A stretch of 64,000 bases of DNA, from positions 4,154,001 through 4,218,000 of the forward strand of contig NZ_JBHUNT010000001.1 in NCBI RefSeq assembly GCF_042685745.1. The letters are read 5' to 3'. This DNA comes from Prauserella_A oleivorans. Lineage in GTDB: Bacteria; Actinomycetota; Actinomycetes; Mycobacteriales; Pseudonocardiaceae. A model generated the notes under the pieces. That model was not told where the DNA came from. It did not search any database and saw only the letters and a list, made by a program, of their open reading frames with translations. Below are positions 24,693 through 33,043 of the stretch, in pieces. Each line of letters opens with the position of its first letter. Position 1 is the first letter of the stretch. The position numbers were made by a program, and so were the translations under genes.

Positions 24693-25388
24693 TCAGGGCA
24701 GATTCAGCACGAGCTCGCCGGGCTGCACGCGCGGGCCGGTGTAGAACGGCGTCTCCTCCCGCACATGCCTGCGTGCCTCGGTGCCGCGCAGGTGGCGCAT
24801 GAGGTCGACGATGCGGTGCAGCTCGTCGGCCTCGAAGGCGAGGATCCACTCATAGTCGCCGAGAGCGAACGACGCGACCGTGTTGGCGCGCACGTCCGGG
24901 TAGTCGCGGGCTTCCTTGCCGTGGTCGGCGAGCATCTTCCGGCGCTCGTCGTCGGGCAGCAGGTACCACTCGTACGACCGCACGAACGGGTACACGCACA
25001 CGTACTTGCGCGCTTCCTCGCCCGCGAGGAAGGCCGGGACGTGGCTCTTGTTGAACTCGGCCGGCCGGTGGAGGGCGACCTGGCTCCACACCGGCGTCGA
25101 CGCCCGGCCCAGCGGCGTGGTGCGGCGGAAGCCCGTGTAGGCCGCCTGCACCTGCTCGACCTCCTCGGAGTGCCACCAGATCATGTAGTCGGCGTCGGCC
25201 CGGAGACCGGACACGTCGTAGACGCCGCGGACGACGACGCCCTTGCCCTCGAGCGCGTCGAGATAGTCGGTGGTCTCCTGCGCGGCCGGGCCGCGGTCGT
25301 CGGGGAGCCGGCCGGGCTCGATCCGGAACACCGACCACATGGTGTAGCGGATCGTGTTGTTGAGTTCCTGGTAGTTCAACCGCGCCAT
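24693..25388 (-). CDS. hemQ: Coproheme decarboxylase HemQ (ChdC)
   Basis: A 231-residue chlorite-dismutase-fold protein that oxidatively decarboxylates coproheme to haem b. Seen: NTIRYTMWSVFR, DYMIWWHSEEVEQV, VYPFVRSYEWYLLP with the Tyr expected to take part in catalysis, and ADHGKEARDYP with the likely proximal His. It follows hemG by four bases on the same strand, fitting the Gram-positive coproporphyrin-dependent pathway (HemE, HemY/CgoX, CpfC, ChdC). The ferrochelatase gene is not in this window. Confidence 0.92.
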   Translation of the reverse strand: MARLNYQELNNTIRYTMWSVFRIEPGRLPDDRGPAAQETTDYLDALEGKGVVVRGVYDVSGLRADADYMIWWHSEEVEQVQAAYTGFRRTTPLGRASTPVWSQVALHRPAEFNKSHVPAFLAGEEARKYVCVYPFVRSYEWYLLPDDERRKMLADHGKEARDYPDVRANTVASFALGDYEWILAFEADELHRIVDLMRHLRGTEARRHVREETPFYTGPRVQPGELVLNLP

Positions 25389-25392
25389 AGTC

Positions 25393-26811
25393 CTATCGTC
25401 CCACCACTCGCAGTCCTGCCACACGCCGGGCGGCCGCGTCGGCGGTCGCGATGCACGCCGGAATGCCCACACCGTGCAGGGCCGCACCGGCGATCTCGAG
25501 ACCCGGGAGCTCGGCGATCGCACGCTCGATCCGCGCCACGCGGTCGGTGTGCCCGACACCGTACTGCGGCAGTCCCCCGCCCCAGCGCTGCACGACGGCG
25601 TCCACCGGCTCCGCGGTGATCCCGGTGAGCTCGGCGAGATCGTCGCGCACCAGGCGCAGCAGCTCGTCGTCGGTGGCGCGCAGGAACCTCGGGTCGCCGA
25701 AACGGCCCACGGAACCGCGGACGAACACCGGTTCGCCGGGCACGGCATGGTGCGGCCACTTGCGGCTCGAGAAGGTGAACGCCTTGGCGGCGAACGGCCT
25801 GCCGTCGCGCCGGCGTTCGCGCTCGCCGATGAGGATGCCGGACTCCTGGGGCAGCTCGGTGTCCGCGGGCAGGGCCAGCGCGATCACGGCCATGGAGGCG
25901 AGCTCCACCTCGCCGTACGCGGCCGCCGCCTCCGGGGCGAGGCCGGTGAGGAGACGGCTCGCGGCGGGCGCGGGAACGGCGAGCACCACGGCATCGGCGT
26001 CGAGGTCGGGCTCGGCGGGTGCGTGGGCGGCCGCCGCGGCGCCGAGCGTGAGCCGCCATCCGCCGCCGGGACGCCGGCCGATCGCCCGGACGGGCACGCC
26101 GAGCCGGATCTCCGCCCGCGACTCCCGCACCAGGCGCTCGATGAGGTCGCCGAGGCCACCGGTGAGCGTGCCGAACACGGGCGCGGTGCTGGGGTTGGCG
26201 GGCAGCTGCGCGGCGGCCGCGGCCGTGAGGGACCGGGCGCCCGCGTCGACGGCGGCCGCGAGTGCGGGCAGGGTCGCGCGCAGTCCGAGCCCGTCCGCTC
26301 CCCCCGCGTAGACGCCGCCGAGCAGCGGGTCGACGAGACGGTCGACGAGTTCGTCGCCGAACCGCTCGCGCAGCAATGCTCCGAGTGACAGGTCTGCGTC
26401 GGGCAGTGTGAGCCCAGGCAGGGTCTCCTCGGCGGCCACCGCCCGGCTGCCGTCGGGCGACAGCACGCCCGCGACGGCGTCGGCCGCGGCGGGCACGCCC
26501 ATCACGGTGCGTTTGGGCAGCGGGAGCGTCCGGCCGCCCGCACGGACGGTCGCGGAGACGGGCGCGGGGTGGTTCAGCGCGTCGCCGAGCCCCAGCTCCC
26601 GGACGAGGTCCACGGCTTCCGGCCGGCGCGCGAGGAACGCCTCAGCGCCGACGTCACACGGCCGTCCGGCAAGCGGGACGGTGCGCAGCTTGCCGCCCAG
26701 GACACCGCTGGCCTCACACACGATGATCGCCGCGTCCGGCCCGAGTTCGCGGCGCAGCCGGTAGGCGGCCGTGAGACCGGAGATCCCTCCACCGACGACA
26801 GCGACTCTCAC
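25393..26811 (-). CDS. hemG: Coproporphyrinogen/protoporphyrinogen oxidase (HemY/CgoX type)
   Basis: A 472-residue FAD enzyme that oxidises coproporphyrinogen III (Gram-positive route). FAD-binding start VAVVGGGISGLTAAYRL, then LGGKLRT, DVGAEAFLARRPEAV, FGTLTGGLGDLIERL and C-terminal RWGGGLPQYGVGH. The GTG start overlaps the hemE stop by four bases (GTGA). It could be named hemG or hemY; the sequence belongs to the soluble FAD (HemY) class. It forms a hemE-hemG-hemQ operon on the minus strand. Confidence 0.9.
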   Translation of the reverse strand: MRVAVVGGGISGLTAAYRLRRELGPDAAIIVCEASGVLGGKLRTVPLAGRPCDVGAEAFLARRPEAVDLVRELGLGDALNHPAPVSATVRAGGRTLPLPKRTVMGVPAAADAVAGVLSPDGSRAVAAEETLPGLTLPDADLSLGALLRERFGDELVDRLVDPLLGGVYAGGADGLGLRATLPALAAAVDAGARSLTAAAAAQLPANPSTAPVFGTLTGGLGDLIERLVRESRAEIRLGVPVRAIGRRPGGGWRLTLGAAAAAHAPAEPDLDADAVVLAVPAPAASRLLTGLAPEAAAAYGEVELASMAVIALALPADTELPQESGILIGERERRRDGRPFAAKAFTFSSRKWPHHAVPGEPVFVRGSVGRFGDPRFLRATDDELLRLVRDDLAELTGITAEPVDAVVQRWGGGLPQYGVGHTDRVARIERAIAELPGLEIAGAALHGVGIPACIATADAAARRVAGLRVVGR

Positions 26812-27923
26812 AGGCTGTGCACCAGCTCCACGATCCGGGTGAGCACGGTCGGGTCGGTCTCCGGCAGCACGCCGTGACCGAGGTTGAAGATGTGCCCGGC
26901 CGCCGTGCGGCCCTCGGCCACGATCCGGCGGACCTCCTCCTCGACGACCGGCCAGGACGACATCAACAGCGCCGGGTCGAGGTTGCCCTGCACCACGGGC
27001 GGCGGTCCGTCCGGCAGGGTCAGCCTGCGCACGGCCTCGTCCAGCGGCACGCGCCAGTCGACGCCGACGACGTCGGCCCCGGCGTCCCGCATCCCGGTGA
27101 GCAGCTCCCCCGTGCCGACGCCGAAGTGGATCCGCGGCACGCCGTAGGCCGCGGCGCCGGCGAGGACCTTCGCCGAGTGCGGCAGCACGAACTCGCGGTA
27201 GTCGCGGGGCGAGAGGGCGCCGGCCCAGGAGTCGAACAGCTGGATCGCGTCGACCCCCGCGTCGAGCTGGGCGCGCAGGAACGTGAGGGTCAGCTCCGCG
27301 AGCGTGTCCGCGAGCCGGTGCCACAGCTCCGGCTCGGCGTGCATGAGCGCCTTGGTGTGCTCGTGGTTACGGCTGGGTCCGCCCTCGATGAGGTACGACG
27401 CGAGCGTGAACGGAGCGCCGGCGAAGCCGATCAGCGGGGTGTCGCCGAGCTCACGGAGCAGTAGTGCGATGCCGTCGGTGATGGGCCTGACCTGCTCGGG
27501 GTGCAGCTCGGGCAGCGCCGCGACATCCCCCTGCGTGCGGACGGGGTGCGCGACGACGGGTCCCGTGCCCGGCACGATGTCGATGCCCACGCCCGCGGCG
27601 TAGAGCGGCACGACGATGTCGCTGAAAAGGATCGCGGCGTCCACGCCGTGCCTGCGGACCGGTTGCAGCGTGATCTCGGCGAGCATCCCGGGGTCGAAGC
27701 ACGCCTGGAGCATCGGCACGCCCTCGCGGAGCGAGCGGTACTCCGGCAGCGAGCGGCCGGCCTGGCGCATGAACCACACCGGCACGTGGGACGGCGTTCC
27801 GCCGCGCGCGGCGACGAGCAGCGGCGCCTGGGGAAGGTCCCGTCGCGCGGCCGGCTGATTCGCCCGCACCGGCTGCGGGAACACGGAGGGCACCGACGAG
27901 GGCGCGGAAGAGGGCAGTGTCAT
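26808..27923 (-). CDS. hemE: Uroporphyrinogen decarboxylase
   Basis: A 371-residue TIM-barrel enzyme that removes four carboxylates from uroporphyrinogen III to give coproporphyrinogen III. The N-terminal signature PVWFMRQAGRSLPEYR is present, as are ILFSDIVVPLYAAGVG, GFAGAPFTLASYLIEGG and HFGVGTGELL. A Ser/Pro-rich ~35-residue N-terminal extension precedes the usual start; ATG 27923 was taken as the only ATG before the core. It begins the hem operon and faces the DUF3000 gene. Confidence 0.93.
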   Translation of the reverse strand: MTLPSSAPSSVPSVFPQPVRANQPAARRDLPQAPLLVAARGGTPSHVPVWFMRQAGRSLPEYRSLREGVPMLQACFDPGMLAEITLQPVRRHGVDAAILFSDIVVPLYAAGVGIDIVPGTGPVVAHPVRTQGDVAALPELHPEQVRPITDGIALLLRELGDTPLIGFAGAPFTLASYLIEGGPSRNHEHTKALMHAEPELWHRLADTLAELTLTFLRAQLDAGVDAIQLFDSWAGALSPRDYREFVLPHSAKVLAGAAAYGVPRIHFGVGTGELLTGMRDAGADVVGVDWRVPLDEAVRRLTLPDGPPPVVQGNLDPALLMSSWPVVEEEVRRIVAEGRTAAGHIFNLGHGVLPETDPTVLTRIVELVHSL

Positions 27924-28010
27924 CACCTCAATCGTGCCACGAGGGGACGAGCAGCCATCCGTCGGCGCGTCCTGGCCGTCCGTCGCCGGGCCGCGCCTTA
28001 GAGTCAGGCG

Positions 28011-28574
28011 GTGACCGCCATGACGCAGGCGCCGGAGGAGTTCCGCGACGCCGTCGCAGCGCTGCAGTCCGTGCAGCCCCGGCCCGAGGTGACCGTGGAG
28101 CCGATCCGGGCGCCCCAGCGGCTGGCCCCGTGGGCGTACGCCCTCAGCTGCGAGACGACGGGCCCGGGCGACGTCGAGGCGTCCGGACGGCTGGTGCTGC
28201 TGCACGACCCGGACGGCCAGGAAGCCTGGAACGGCGTGTTCCGCCTTGTCGTGTACGTGCGAGCGGGCATCGACCGCGAGCTGGCGAGCGACCCGTTCCT
28301 GCCGTCGGTCGGCTGGTCCTGGCTCACCGACGCGCTCGACGCGACCGAGGCCGAGTTCACCGCGCTCGGCGGCACGGTGACGGAGACATCCTCGGCCCGC
28401 TTCGGCGAGATCGCCGGGCCCGCGCGTACCGACGATCTGGAGTTGCGGGCGTCGTGGACGCCGACGACCACGAACCTGCGCCCGCACGGTGAGGCCTTCT
28501 GTCAGTTGATGGCGAGCTACGCCGGGCTGCCGCCGGTCGGCGTGACGATGTTCGGACAGCGCCAGACGTCCTGA
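28011..28574 (+). CDS. DUF3000 family protein
   Basis: A 187-residue actinobacteria-only protein; ATG 28020 would give 184. Visible parts are QAPEEFRDAVAALQSVQPRP, LAPWAYALSCE, RLVLLHDPDGQEAWNGVFRL and SVGWSWLTDALDA. The family has no assigned activity. It is placed between hemE and an orphan response regulator next to RNase D in many actinobacteria, so the position itself supports the call. Confidence 0.85.
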   Translation: MTAMTQAPEEFRDAVAALQSVQPRPEVTVEPIRAPQRLAPWAYALSCETTGPGDVEASGRLVLLHDPDGQEAWNGVFRLVVYVRAGIDRELASDPFLPSVGWSWLTDALDATEAEFTALGGTVTETSSARFGEIAGPARTDDLELRASWTPTTTNLRPHGEAFCQLMASYAGLPPVGVTMFGQRQTS

Positions 28575-28980
28575 ACGCCCGAGCCGATCGATGGTCCAGC
28601 CGCACGCGGCGCGGCCCGATGTCCCGTCGTGACCCGGGCCCGGCGGCGCCGCGAGACCCGCCTCCGCGCGATGCCTGCGACCGTTCGCGGTGGCGTGCAC
28701 ACGCCGTCTGCACGCGCTTTCCGGCCATCGCAACCTTATGTGATCGCCGGTACTCAGTGGTCTGTTACCAACTCTGCGTGGATTAGCCCTATCGCGCTAC
28801 AGCGGAGGCGGCGAGTCCCTACCCGATCGGGATAGATACCCGTTTGTCGCCCCCACTGCCCCACTCGGGCGGCTAGAGTGCTTCCGACGACACCACTTTC
28901 GGTCTAAAGCTGGCGCGGCTGATTGGCCGAAAGTCCCGGTGCCGGTCGGGGGGCACGACCGACTCCAGGGAGGTAGTGAC
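28575..28980. other. 406-base intergenic leader region before the response regulator
   Basis: No gene is visible. The stretch ~28735-28880 is AT-richer than its surroundings. A TAGAGT hexamer at 28874-28879 could be a -10 element. The downstream part contains two inverted repeats in the presumed leader: ACTTTCGG (28895-28902) with CCGAAAGT (28927-28934), and CGGTCG (28943-28948) with CGACCG (28956-28961), the latter just before the ribosome site GGGAGG. A small RNA or leader control is possible but unproven. Confidence 0.45.
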
Positions 28981-29697
28981 GTGGCTGCCGTCGGCTTTTC
29001 TCAGGCCGTCCGATCCACGCCAGCCGGCGCATTGCCGGCGAGCATGGTTCCGCATCCGCGGGAAGAGTTGTTCTCCGTGATGGTGGTCGACGACCACCCG
29101 TTGTTGAGGGAGGCGATTGCCGCACGACTAGCGCAGATGGGCGCAGGCACGGTGCACGAGGCCGCGACGGTGGCCGAGGCCAGGGCCAGGGCGACGGCCA
29201 CAGGGCCGTGCGATCTGGCGATCCTGGACCTCGGGTTGCCCGACGGCAGCGGCATCGAGCTGGTCACCGAACTCCGGAGCAACGGCTGGCCACGTGTGGT
29301 GGTCCTCGCCTCGTCGGACGACCCGTACGCGGTGCGGTCGGCCTTCCAGGCGGGCGCTCAGGCCTACCTGCTGAAGTCCGCCTCACCGGTGGTGGTCACC
29401 GACGGCGTCCGCCGGGTCCTCGAGGGTGGCGTGTACGCCGACCCGAGTGTGGCTCCGGTGCTGGCCACCGGCACGCGGGTCGCCGGCACCGACAACACCC
29501 CGCGCGAGCTCTCGGCACGCGAGGTCGAGGTGCTGCAGCTCGTGGCGGACGGCCAGTCCAACAAGGAGATCGGTGAGGAGCTGAGCCTCTCCGCGCTCAC
29601 GGTGAAGTCGCACCTGTCGCGGATCGGGCGCAAGCTCGGCACCGGCGACCGGGCACAGATGGTGGCGCTGGCCATGCGAGCCGGCGTCATCCGTTAG
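28981..29697 (+). CDS. NarL/FixJ-family response regulator (orphan)
   Basis: A 238-residue regulator. A ~33-residue N-terminal extension (MAAVGFSQAVRSTPAG) precedes a receiver domain with VMVVDDHPLLREA, phospho-acceptor Asp83 in ILDLGLPDG, Ser-Ser in VLASSDD and Lys in AYLLKSAS. A LuxR-type HTH ends the protein (LSAREVEVLQLVADGQSNKE). No sensor kinase gene is next to it. The GTG start has a strong GGGAGG. It sits in the conserved DUF3000/RNase D neighbourhood, with a strong hairpin after its stop. Confidence 0.9.
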   Translation: MAAVGFSQAVRSTPAGALPASMVPHPREELFSVMVVDDHPLLREAIAARLAQMGAGTVHEAATVAEARARATATGPCDLAILDLGLPDGSGIELVTELRSNGWPRVVVLASSDDPYAVRSAFQAGAQAYLLKSASPVVVTDGVRRVLEGGVYADPSVAPVLATGTRVAGTDNTPRELSAREVEVLQLVADGQSNKEIGEELSLSALTVKSHLSRIGRKLGTGDRAQMVALAMRAGVIR

Positions 29698-29710
29698 TCA
29701 CCGCAGCACA

Positions 29711-29754
29711 CCTACGGGACGGGCGAGCCAGGCACGGCAAGCCCGTCCCGTAGG
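29711..29754 (+). terminator. Strong hairpin between response regulator and RNase D gene
   Basis: Fourteen-base arms (CCTACGGGACGGGC and GCCCGTCCCGTAGG) pair perfectly around a 16-base loop. It begins 14 bases after the regulator's stop and ends 10 bases before the rnd start. It could end the upstream transcript or mask the next start. Confidence 0.65.
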
Positions 29755-29764
29755 GTTCAGCCTT

Positions 29765-31006
29765 GTGGACAACGCAGATCACGGCTCCCAGGTGCCGGAG
29801 GAGTCTGCGCCTCAACCGCTGACGGAGCCGGCGGGGGGAACCCCGCCGGTGATCGCCGACGCCGACACACTGCGCGACGCGTGCGAGCGGCTGGCGGCGG
29901 GCAGCGGCTCGATCGCCGTGGACACCGAACGGGCCTCCGGCTACCGGTACTGGCCCAAGGCCTACCTCGTGCAGGTGCGGCGCGAGGGCGCGGGCACGCT
30001 GCTCATCGACCCCATCCCGCTGCGGGACCACCTCCAGCCGCTGGCCGAGGTGCTCGCCCATGCCGAATGGGTGCTGCACGCCGCCTCGCAGGACCTGCCG
30101 TGCCTGGCGGAGCTCGGCCTGTACCCGCCGTCGCTGTTCGACACCGAGCTGGCGGGCAGGCTCGCCGGTTACGAGCGGGTCGCGCTCGGCACGCTTGTCG
30201 AGAAGCTGCTCGGCTACCGGCTGGAGAAGGGTCACAGTGCGGCCGACTGGTCGAAGCGGCCGTTGCCGACGGACTGGCTGAACTACGCCGCGCTCGACGT
30301 CGAGTTGCTGGTGCCGTTGCGCGAGAAGCTCGAGGCGGAGCTGTCCGCCCAGGGCAAGCTGGAGTGGGCCCGGCAGGAGTTCGAGGCGGTCCGCACCGCG
30401 CCGCCGCCTCCCCCGCGCGCCGAACCGTGGCGGCGGACGTCGGGTATCCACAAGATCCGCACCGCCCGTGGGCTCGCCGCTGTTCGGGCGCTGTGGCAGG
30501 CCCGCGACGAGATGGCCCGGAAACGGGACCGTGCGCCGAGCCGTGTCCTGCCGGACAGCGCGATCATCAACGCCGTGCTGGCCGACCCGAGGACGCCGGC
30601 GGACCTGCAGGCGCTGCCCGTGTTCGGCGGACGGGTGCAGCGCCGCTACACCGGCAACTGGCTGCGGCACCTGCAGGCGGCGCGGACGTTGCCGGTCTCG
30701 GAGCTGCCGAGCACCTCCGTGCCCAACGACGGCCCTCCCCCGGCCAACCGCTGGGCGGACAAGGATCCGGACGCGGCGGCCCGGCTCGCGGCCGCGCGGG
30801 CGGCGCTGGCGACGATCGCCCAGCACCATCGTCTGCCCGTGGAGAACCTGTTGCTACCCGACCTGCTGCGCCGGACGTGCTGGCGGCCGCCGGAGGACCG
30901 GTCACCGGAGGGGGTCGCCGGCTTCCTCCGGGAGAACGGTGCGCGGCCGTGGCAGGTGGAGCTCACCGCCGCCGCCCTCAGCACGGCGCTGCAGGCCAAG
31001 GGCTGA
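29765..31006 (+). CDS. rnd: Ribonuclease D-like 3'-5' exonuclease with HRDC domain
   Basis: A 413-residue DEDD exonuclease. Catalytic acidic residues are visible in IAVDTERASGYRYWPKAYLV (Asp, Glu), LHAASQDLPCL (Asp) and LNYAALDVELL (Tyr and Asp). One HRDC domain follows near residues 220-300 (RGLAAVRALWQARDEMARKR), and a second helical region is at the C-terminus. Role: tRNA or other RNA 3'-end trimming. GTG start. The spacing to the upstream regulator leaves room for the hairpin only, so it probably has its own weak promoter or reads through. Confidence 0.9.
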   Translation: MDNADHGSQVPEESAPQPLTEPAGGTPPVIADADTLRDACERLAAGSGSIAVDTERASGYRYWPKAYLVQVRREGAGTLLIDPIPLRDHLQPLAEVLAHAEWVLHAASQDLPCLAELGLYPPSLFDTELAGRLAGYERVALGTLVEKLLGYRLEKGHSAADWSKRPLPTDWLNYAALDVELLVPLREKLEAELSAQGKLEWARQEFEAVRTAPPPPPRAEPWRRTSGIHKIRTARGLAAVRALWQARDEMARKRDRAPSRVLPDSAIINAVLADPRTPADLQALPVFGGRVQRRYTGNWLRHLQAARTLPVSELPSTSVPNDGPPPANRWADKDPDAAARLAAARAALATIAQHHRLPVENLLLPDLLRRTCWRPPEDRSPEGVAGFLRENGARPWQVELTAAALSTALQAKG

Positions 31007-31014
31007 CCGGGGTC

Positions 31015-31030
31015 GCGGGCCTCAGCCCGC
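31015..31030. terminator. Small hairpin between convergent rnd and membrane-protein genes
   Basis: GCGGGC and GCCCGC flank CTCA in the few bases between two facing stop codons. It is short, partly overlaps the end of the minus-strand gene, and has no T run. Confidence 0.4.
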
Positions 31031-31606
31031 GTGCGTCCAGACACAGTCGCCGGACAGCTCCAGAAACTCGCCGTCGTTGACGGTGACGCTGCCGGGGCCT
31101 TCGAGGCCGCCGTTGGTGATGATCGACTCGAATTCGCCGGAGTCGTCGGTGTTGCGCGACCAGTAGCAGAACCCCATGCCGCCCGGCAGCGGACCGTCCG
31201 TGCGGTAACGGCCGGGCTCGATGTCGACGCCGACCTGGTAGACGCCCGCCGTGACGCCGTCAGCCGGGTCGGGACGTGGCGGCGCCGCGGGGGCCTCCTC
31301 CTCGACGGTGACGGTCTCGGGCGGCAGGGCGGGCTCGGTGTAGCTCTCCGTCACGGTCTCCGTGACGGTGTCGGTGACCGTCTCGGTGACGGTGTCGGTC
31401 ACCGTGGTGACGGAGGTGACCGGCGCGGCCACGGCCGCGGTCCGGGTGACCGGCTGGCGGTCGGCGACACGGATCGCGCCCGCCGCGCCCGCGGCGCCGC
31501 CAACCACGAAGGCGGCGACCAGACCGGTGATCCACGGCCACCGCTTGCTGGTGCGTGGCCTGGTCCGCGAGTCCTGGGCAGGAGGCGGCGCAGCTGGAGT
31601 GTTCAT
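31022..31606 (-). CDS. Membrane-anchored protein with Thr-Val-Thr repeat stalk, unknown function
   Basis: A 194-residue protein. A Pro-rich cytoplasmic start (~1-22) is followed by one membrane helix (WPWITGLVAAFVVGGAAGAA), then a stalk built from tandem four-residue units (TVTDTVTETVTDTVTETVTE) and a Pro/Glu linker. The C-terminal ~75 residues (GVYQVGVDIEPGRYRTDGPL, FCYWSRN, then SGDCVWTHAG) form a small extracellular domain with two cysteines likely to form a disulphide. This domain type ends many actinobacterial secreted proteins, with no known activity. Confidence 0.7.
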   Translation of the reverse strand: MNTPAAPPPAQDSRTRPRTSKRWPWITGLVAAFVVGGAAGAAGAIRVADRQPVTRTAAVAAPVTSVTTVTDTVTETVTDTVTETVTESYTEPALPPETVTVEEEAPAAPPRPDPADGVTAGVYQVGVDIEPGRYRTDGPLPGGMGFCYWSRNTDDSGEFESIITNGGLEGPGSVTVNDGEFLELSGDCVWTHAG

Positions 31607-31773
31607 GAAGGTGATGTCTCTCGTGTCCGGCGCCCGGTGCGGGCGCGTCACCCGTGACTCGCGTCGATCATGTGGCCTGTTACAGACGGTCGCCGATGTG
31701 GGTGACCGTGCGTGATCACCCACCGTGGGCGAGCCCGCTCTGCGCCCGGCCCTTGCGGCGGGCTACGATCATA

Positions 31774-31789
31774 GTTACCGGCCGGTAAC
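31774..31789. promoter_or_regulatory. Perfect 16-base palindrome upstream of fadA
   Basis: GTTACCGGCCGGTAAC is a perfect palindrome in an otherwise unremarkable region, 52 bases before the fadA start. TetR-family repressors of fatty-acid genes bind palindromes of this size. No regulator gene lies adjacent, so it may be the target of a distant one. Confidence 0.6.
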
Positions 31790-31840
31790 AACGATGGCCG
31801 TCCGGTGGTTCTCGAGTTCCGACTTCCCGAAGGAGCACCC

Positions 31841-33043
31841 GTGGCCGCACCAGCGCGCACCGTCGCCTTCGTCGAAGGGGTCCGAACCCCCTTCGGCAGG
31901 GCCGGCGAGAAGGGCATCTACGCCAACACACGGGCCGACGATCTCGTCGTCAAGGTCATCCGTGAGCTGCTGCGCCGGCATCCCGAGTTGCCTCCCGAGC
32001 GCGTCGACGACGTCGCGATCGCCGCGACCACGCAGATCGGCGACCAGGGCCTGACCATCGGCCGTACGGCGGCGCTGCTCGCCGGCCTGCCGAAGTCCGT
32101 GCCGGGCTTCGCGATCGACCGCATGTGCGCGGGCGCCATGACGGCGGTGACCTCGGTGGCCGGCGGTATCGCGTTCGGCGCCTACGACGTGGCCATCGCA
32201 GGCGGCGTCGAGCACATGGGCAGGCACCCGATGGGTGAGGGCGTGGACCCGAATCCGCGGTTTCTCACCGACAAGCTGGTCGACCCGTCCGCGCTCGTGA
32301 TGGGGCAGACCGCGGAGAACGTGCACGACCGCTATCCCGCCATCACCAAGGAGCGCTGCGACGCCTACGCGGTCCGCAGCCAGGAGCGCTTCGCCGACGC
32401 GGTCAAGGCGGGCAAGATCGGCCCGGAGCTCGTGCCGGTCGCGATCCGGCACCCCGAGCTCGGCTGGGGCCTGGCGACCGAGGACGAGCCGCCGCGGCCC
32501 GGCACCACGATGGAGGCGCTGGCCGGTCTCAAGACCCCGTTCCGCCCGCACGGCCGCGTCACGGCGGGCAACGCGGCGGGACTCAACGACGGCGCCACCG
32601 GTGCCCTGATCGCCGGTGAGGACACCGCTCGCGAGCTCGGCCTGCCGGTGGGCATGCGGCTGGTCGGCTACGCGTTCGCCGGGGTCGAGCCGGAGGTCAT
32701 GGGTGTCGGCCCGGTGCCCGCCACGGAGAAGGCGCTGGCACGCGCCGGTCTGTCCATCTCGGACATCGGGCTGTTCGAGATCAACGAGGCATTCGCCGTG
32801 CAGGTCCTGGCCTTCCTCGACCACTTCGGCATCGCCGAGGACGACGAGCGCGTCAACCCGTGGGGCGGTGCGATCGCGTGTGGACACCCGCTCGCCTCGT
32901 CCGGGATCCGGCTCATGACGCAGCTTTCCCGCCAGTTCGCCGAGCGTCCCGACGTGCGCTACGGCATCACGACGATGTGCATCGGCATCGGCATGGGCGG
33001 CACGGTCATCTGGGAGAACCCCGCGTGGGAGGGACACAAGTGA
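31841..33043 (+). CDS. fadA: Acetyl-CoA acyltransferase (thiolase)
   Basis: A 400-residue thiolase that cleaves 3-ketoacyl-CoA in fatty-acid beta-oxidation. The nucleophile Cys is in DRMCAGAMT (~95), the acid/base residues in EINEAFAVQ and the C-terminal CGHPLASSGIR, and CIGIGMGG closes the fold. GTG start chosen for the AAGGAG site seven bases upstream; a longer frame exists. It overlaps fadB by four bases, and a palindrome lies in its upstream region. Confidence 0.92.
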   Translation: MAAPARTVAFVEGVRTPFGRAGEKGIYANTRADDLVVKVIRELLRRHPELPPERVDDVAIAATTQIGDQGLTIGRTAALLAGLPKSVPGFAIDRMCAGAMTAVTSVAGGIAFGAYDVAIAGGVEHMGRHPMGEGVDPNPRFLTDKLVDPSALVMGQTAENVHDRYPAITKERCDAYAVRSQERFADAVKAGKIGPELVPVAIRHPELGWGLATEDEPPRPGTTMEALAGLKTPFRPHGRVTAGNAAGLNDGATGALIAGEDTARELGLPVGMRLVGYAFAGVEPEVMGVGPVPATEKALARAGLSISDIGLFEINEAFAVQVLAFLDHFGIAEDDERVNPWGGAIACGHPLASSGIRLMTQLSRQFAERPDVRYGITTMCIGIGMGGTVIWENPAWEGHK

